Position numbers and translations under genes: made by a program
Shown here: positions 60,672 through 64,000 of the stretch, in pieces
Layout of the letters: each line of letters starts with the position of its first letter
How positions within the stretch are numbered: position 1 is the first letter of the stretch
The notes under the pieces: generated by a model
The model's database searches: none
What the model was told of the DNA's origin: nothing
The model's input: the letters and a program-made list of their open reading frames with translations, nothing else
Assembly: GCF_003569745.1 (NCBI RefSeq)
Contig: NZ_AP018498.1
Location: forward strand, 434,001-498,000
From: Altererythrobacter sp. B11
GTDB taxonomy: Bacteria > Pseudomonadota > Alphaproteobacteria > Sphingomonadales > Sphingomonadaceae
Reading direction: 5' to 3'
DNA length: 64,000 bases

Positions 60672-61553
60672 ATGAAGGACGACTTGACAAGCGCATCTGA
60701 CGACGGCGCATTGACCGCCTCGGATTGGGCCGGCGCCTCGGGCGAACGCTGGCTGGCCAATCTCGATAGTCTGGAGCGGATGATCGAGCCGATAGGGACC
60801 GCGCTGCTTTCCCATGCCGGCTACAGGCAAGGCGAGAGCGTCGTCGATATTGGCTGCGGCGGCGGATGGACAACGCGGCAGATCGCCAGGGCGGTCGGCC
60901 CGGAGGGCGGGGTCGTAGGGGTCGATATCTCGCCGGTTCTCATCGGAGCGGCGCGCGAGCGCGCGCGGGACGAGGAAATCGCGAACATCGCCTTTGAGGT
61001 CGCCGACGCCGCGAGCGTTATGCCGGCCGGGGCGCCATTCGACCGGCTGTTCTCTCGCTTCGGCTCGATGTTCTTCGCCGTTCCCTATGCCGCTTTCGCC
61101 AATCTGCGCCGCATGCTGGTGAACGGCGGCCGGCTCGATATCGCCGTCTGGGCGCCGCCGGGCGAGAACCCCTGGTTCACCGCCATGATGAGCGTGCTCG
61201 CGCGGCACGTCGAGCTTCCGCCGCCAGTGCCGCGCGCGCCCGGCCCCTTTGCGCTTGGCGAAACCGACTATGTGCGCGACCTGCTGGGCAATGCCGGCTT
61301 CGATGAGCCCGATATCATCGCGTGGGAAGGAACCCAATATATCGGCGGGCGGGGGAACGGGGCGGAGGAAGCCGCGTCCTTCACGCTGGAGTCCCTGCAT
61401 ATCGGCGATCTCATCAAGAATCTCGATCCTTCCGGACAGGCGGCCGTCCGGGACGATCTGATCCGCATGTTCGCAGGGCGGGAAACGCCCGAGGGCGTCG
61501 GCTTGCCGTCGAAAGCCCTGTTCGTCACAGCCTATGCCGGGAGGACGGCGTGA
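60672..61553 (+). CDS. Class I SAM-dependent methyltransferase
   Basis: A 293-residue enzyme with SAM-binding motif VVDIGCGGGWTTRQIARAVG at about residues 60-80 and VVGVDISPVLI after it. FSRFGSMFFAVPYAAFANLRRML is a UbiE-like segment. The substrate is unknown. Its place between cioAB and dsrE, with only 16 bp before it, suggests a sulfur compound or quinone as substrate, which is speculation. Confidence 0.85.
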   Translation: MKDDLTSASDDGALTASDWAGASGERWLANLDSLERMIEPIGTALLSHAGYRQGESVVDIGCGGGWTTRQIARAVGPEGGVVGVDISPVLIGAARERARDEEIANIAFEVADAASVMPAGAPFDRLFSRFGSMFFAVPYAAFANLRRMLVNGGRLDIAVWAPPGENPWFTAMMSVLARHVELPPPVPRAPGPFALGETDYVRDLLGNAGFDEPDIIAWEGTQYIGGRGNGAEEAASFTLESLHIGDLIKNLDPSGQAAVRDDLIRMFAGRETPEGVGLPSKALFVTAYAGRTA

Positions 61554-62110
61554 TGACCCGGCGCGAGACGGGGATCGCCCTGGTCGCCGCCGCGCTGGCG
61601 GCCGCCGGGACGACGAGCGCCAGCGCGCAATCGGCGCCGGACCCCCGCCATCCGGTGATCGCCGGGTTCGGGACCATCACGCCGATGCCGGGAACGGCCG
61701 GCCAACCCGACCCCTCTCTTGCTTACAGGGTCGTGTTCGACGTGACGGAAGGAGCAGAAAAGCCGGACCAATCCAATCCCGGCCTCGATAAGGTTGCGCG
61801 GTTCGTGAACTTGCTTGGTTCCGCCGGCATCCGCACGGAGCGCGGAGACTTGGTAGCGGTGGTGCATGGGCCGGCAACCATGTCCGTCCTGGGCGACGCG
61901 GCCTATCGAGCGCGCTACGGGCATGACAATCCGAATACGCCGTTGATCGCGGCCCTGGCGGAGGCGGGCGTGGACATCCGCGTTTGTGGCCAGGCACTGG
62001 CGCGGCAGGGCATCGAGCGGCAGTCGGTATCGCGGCAAGTGACCGTCGATCTTTCCGCGATGACCACGCTAGCGACGTTGCAGCTCAAGGGATGGTCGCT
62101 GATCCGTTGA
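61553..62110 (+). CDS. Secreted DsrE-family protein
   Basis: A 185-residue protein with a signal peptide ending TSASAQ-SAPD and a DsrE/DsrF-like domain. The likely sulfur-carrying Cys lies in DIRVCGQALARQGI. DsrE-type proteins relay sulfane sulfur. A periplasmic version would handle sulfur near the quinone-linked enzymes. The ATG overlaps the methyltransferase stop. Confidence 0.82.
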   Translation: MTRRETGIALVAAALAAAGTTSASAQSAPDPRHPVIAGFGTITPMPGTAGQPDPSLAYRVVFDVTEGAEKPDQSNPGLDKVARFVNLLGSAGIRTERGDLVAVVHGPATMSVLGDAAYRARYGHDNPNTPLIAALAEAGVDIRVCGQALARQGIERQSVSRQVTVDLSAMTTLATLQLKGWSLIR

Positions 62111-62179
62111 GGAATGGGCGCCTGCTGCATCGCGGGCGTCGCTGCTAAGCCAGCCTTAAGCTGCGCGGCCGATGGCGCC

Positions 62180-64000
62180 ATGATGCACGGCTCCATGAAC
62201 ATCGTCGGCCCGGCGCCGGCCACGCCCACGTTGTCGCTCGGATCGCTCAAGGCCCTCGCGCTCGGGGTGATTCTGGCGATCCTGCTCATTGCTGTCCCAT
62301 CGACGGCCGCGCAAGGCAGCCAGCATATCGACGCATCCATTCATGCCTCGACCGAGACGCCCAGGCCGGGGGCGACGAGTCGCATCGCCATCCGCATGAC
62401 GCCCGAGTCCGGCTGGCACGGATACTGGATCAATCCGGGCGATTCCGGCCTGCCGGTGGAGGCGGTATGGCGCGCACCCCAAGGCGTGCGGATCGGGGAG
62501 CTGCAACACCCCGCACCGACTCTGCTCGAACTGGCCGGGCTTGCCAGCTACGTCCATAAGGGCGCCTTCACCCTGCTCGCCGATCTCGACGTGCCGCCAT
62601 CGATCCCACGAGGGACGCGGCTTCCGATCGAAGTCGATCTCAACTGGCTCGCTTGCTCGGACACGCTGTGCGTGCCCGAGCGCGCCACGCTCCGGCTCGA
62701 CCTTGCTACAGGCGACGGCGCGGCAGGCAGCAGTCGCGCGCTGGTTTCCGCCGCCGAGGCCGCATTGCCGCGTCCGGGCGCGGCGCGCATCGCGATCGCG
62801 CGGCAGGGGGCGAACTGGACTTTCGACGTGACTGGCGCGCAAGGACTCGATCCATCCAGCGCGCGCCTCTTTCCGGGTGACGCGGGATGGTTCGATGCCG
62901 CCACGCCTCAACGCGCGACGAGAGGGCAAGGCGGCGCGATCCAGATCACCGTTCCGGCGTCGGGCTCCGCGCCGCCCGGCGACTTTTCCGGCGTCGTGAC
63001 CGATGGGCGCAGAAGCTTTGTCCTGGGCGGTTCACCGACACCTGCACCGGCCTCGGCGAGTGGTCCAGTCGCCGAGGCCGAAGAAGCGCCTGCGCCCATT
63101 CCCGGTCCGACGGCGAAGGTCGAGACGATCGATCCATTGATCGACACCGCGTCGTCCACGCCTTCACAAGAACCCGGCAACGGCTCGCCGCTGCGGTTCG
63201 CGCTGATCGGCGCGATCCTTGGCGGCCTTTTGCTCAACCTGATGCCGTGCGTGTTCCCGATCCTCTCGCTGAAAGCGCTCAGTCTGGCCAAGTCGGGGAT
63301 CGATCGACGCACGGCCAAGGTGGAGGGTGTCGCCTACTTCGCGGGCAGCGTCGCCACGACCACGCTTCTGGGTGCGATCCTGATCGGCGCGCGGGCGCTG
63401 GGCCACGACATCGGCTGGTCGTTCCAGTTACAGGACCCCCGCATCATCTTGGTTCTGATGCTGCTGTCGCTCGCCATCGCTCTCAACCTTGCGGGCCTGT
63501 TTGAAATCCGCGGCATTTCGCTCGCCGGTGGGCGGTTGGCACAGCCGGGCTGGAGCGGCGCGTTCGGCACCGGCGCGCTCGCGGCAATCATCGCCACCCC
63601 TTGCAGCGGGCCGTTCCTGGGCGTTGCGCTCGGCGCCGCGCTCGTGCTGCCGGCACCCGCCACGCTGGCGGTTTTCGCCGGGCTTGGCATCGGCATGGCG
63701 CTGCCCTTCCTGGCGATCGCCTTCGTTCCCGCCTTGCAGCGCATTTTGCCCCGACCTGGAAAATGGATGGAAACGTTTCGCCGCGTGCTGGCCATTCCCA
63801 TGCTGCTCACCGCGATCGGCCTCGCCTGGGTGCTTGGCCGTCAGAGCGGCGTGGACGGCATGGGCTTCGGCCTCCTGCTCGCGGGCCTCGCGGGCATCGG
63901 GCTATGGTGGACGGGCCAGCGTCAGGCAGGCGGCCGCACGGCGGGGCCGGCGCTGATCCCGGTGTTGGCGTCGGTTCTTGTCGTCTTCGCCATCCAGATG
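62180..64000 (+). CDS. DsbD-like thiol:disulfide reductase (C-terminus off the window)
   Basis: An open frame from ATG 62180 to the window end gives 607 residues. A signal sequence comes first (LALGVILAILLIAVPSTAAQ). A periplasmic DsbD-alpha/ScsB-type domain carries a Cys pair (WLACSDTLCVPE). Several membrane helices follow, with the two DsbD cysteines in LLNLMPCVFPILSLKAL and ATPCSGPFLGVALG. The C-terminal thioredoxin domain is expected outside the window. It would carry electrons from cytoplasmic thioredoxin to periplasmic partners such as the DsbA/TlpA-like proteins. Confidence 0.85.
   Translation, partial: MMHGSMNIVGPAPATPTLSLGSLKALALGVILAILLIAVPSTAAQGSQHIDASIHASTETPRPGATSRIAIRMTPESGWHGYWINPGDSGLPVEAVWRAPQGVRIGELQHPAPTLLELAGLASYVHKGAFTLLADLDVPPSIPRGTRLPIEVDLNWLACSDTLCVPERATLRLDLATGDGAAGSSRALVSAAEAALPRPGAARIAIARQGANWTFDVTGAQGLDPSSARLFPGDAGWFDAATPQRATRGQGGAIQITVPASGSAPPGDFSGVVTDGRRSFVLGGSPTPAPASASGPVAEAEEAPAPIPGPTAKVETIDPLIDTASSTPSQEPGNGSPLRFALIGAILGGLLLNLMPCVFPILSLKALSLAKSGIDRRTAKVEGVAYFAGSVATTTLLGAILIGARALGHDIGWSFQLQDPRIILVLMLLSLAIALNLAGLFEIRGISLAGGRLAQPGWSGAFGTGALAAIIATPCSGPFLGVALGAALVLPAPATLAVFAGLGIGMALPFLAIAFVPALQRILPRPGKWMETFRRVLAIPMLLTAIGLAWVLGRQSGVDGMGFGLLLAGLAGIGLWWTGQRQAGGRTAGPALIPVLASVLVVFAIQM

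Noticed and set aside
7856-64000. Site-specific integrase for the conjugative element
   Set aside because: No tyrosine or serine recombinase was found; only DDE transposases of the IS elements. It is expected outside the window.

Overview
The window is GC-rich alphaproteobacterial DNA, most likely from a sphingomonad (Sphingomonadales). That rests on the core gene order purH - heparinase II/III-like - rpe and on protein style, and is an inference. No rRNA or CRISPR is present.

Layout. (1) 1-7800 is host core chromosome: 3'-truncated purH, a heparinase-like gene, rpe, a secreted DUF2141 protein, a two-gene lipid-type operon (Tam41-like nucleotidyltransferase and diacylglycerol kinase-like) and an M20 amidohydrolase. 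(2) At 7814-7855 the 5' half of a tRNA-Arg(CCG) stops just after the anticodon loop and foreign DNA begins. A complete, slightly different tRNA-Arg(CCG) lies at 8023-8099. This looks like the left junction of an integrated conjugative element that fills the rest of the window and runs past base 64000. No integrase is visible, so it is probably at the far end. (3) 8.5-23.4 kb is a defence/stability island: ietAS (AAA ATPase plus subtilisin-like protease), a nucleotidyltransferase-DUF6602 pair, a ParB-like gene, a retron (msr-msd plus RT-TOPRIM) and a TIGR02391 HEPN-type protein. Three IS elements sit here. One IS1380-family copy splits the DUF6602 gene and one IS3-family copy splits the retron RT. 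In both cases the target duplication can be read and removing the IS restores the reading frame.

(4) 23.8-30.5 kb is the element's housekeeping and control block: DUF736, a PPOX-like protein, HU, DUF932, an XRE regulator with a palindromic operator, a QseM-like DUF2285 anti-activator, an FseA-like DUF6499-DUF2285 activator, an excisionase-like HTH protein, and RepA followed by three iteron-like repeats. (5) 30.5-47.6 kb is the conjugation machinery: DUF2840, TraF-type peptidase, lytic transglycosylase, candidate oriT, DUF3363 relaxase, TraG coupling protein, CopG protein, then trbBCDEJKLFGI and DUF2274. A 33-bp element is repeated upstream of traG and trbB and probably co-regulates the two operons. 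A terminator-like hairpin abuts the trbB start.

(6) 47.6-64 kb is cargo. A leftward block encodes TlpA-like and DsbA-like thiol proteins, a LysR regulator and a TrbK-like lipoprotein. A two-component system follows, then a rightward sulfide/persulfide module: ArsR regulator, two peroxiredoxins, persulfide dioxygenase, two YeeE/YedE half-transporters, a rhodanese-loop/SQR fusion, TauE exporter, CioAB quinol oxidase with a DUF2474 peptide, a methyltransferase, DsrE and a DsbD-like protein. A coherent reading is that SQR oxidises sulfide and passes electrons to quinone, CioAB (a bd-type oxidase, expected to resist sulfide) reoxidises the quinol, the dioxygenase turns persulfide into sulfite, TauE exports sulfite, and the thiol proteins repair damage. 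This would be a transferable sulfide-detoxification/respiration island.
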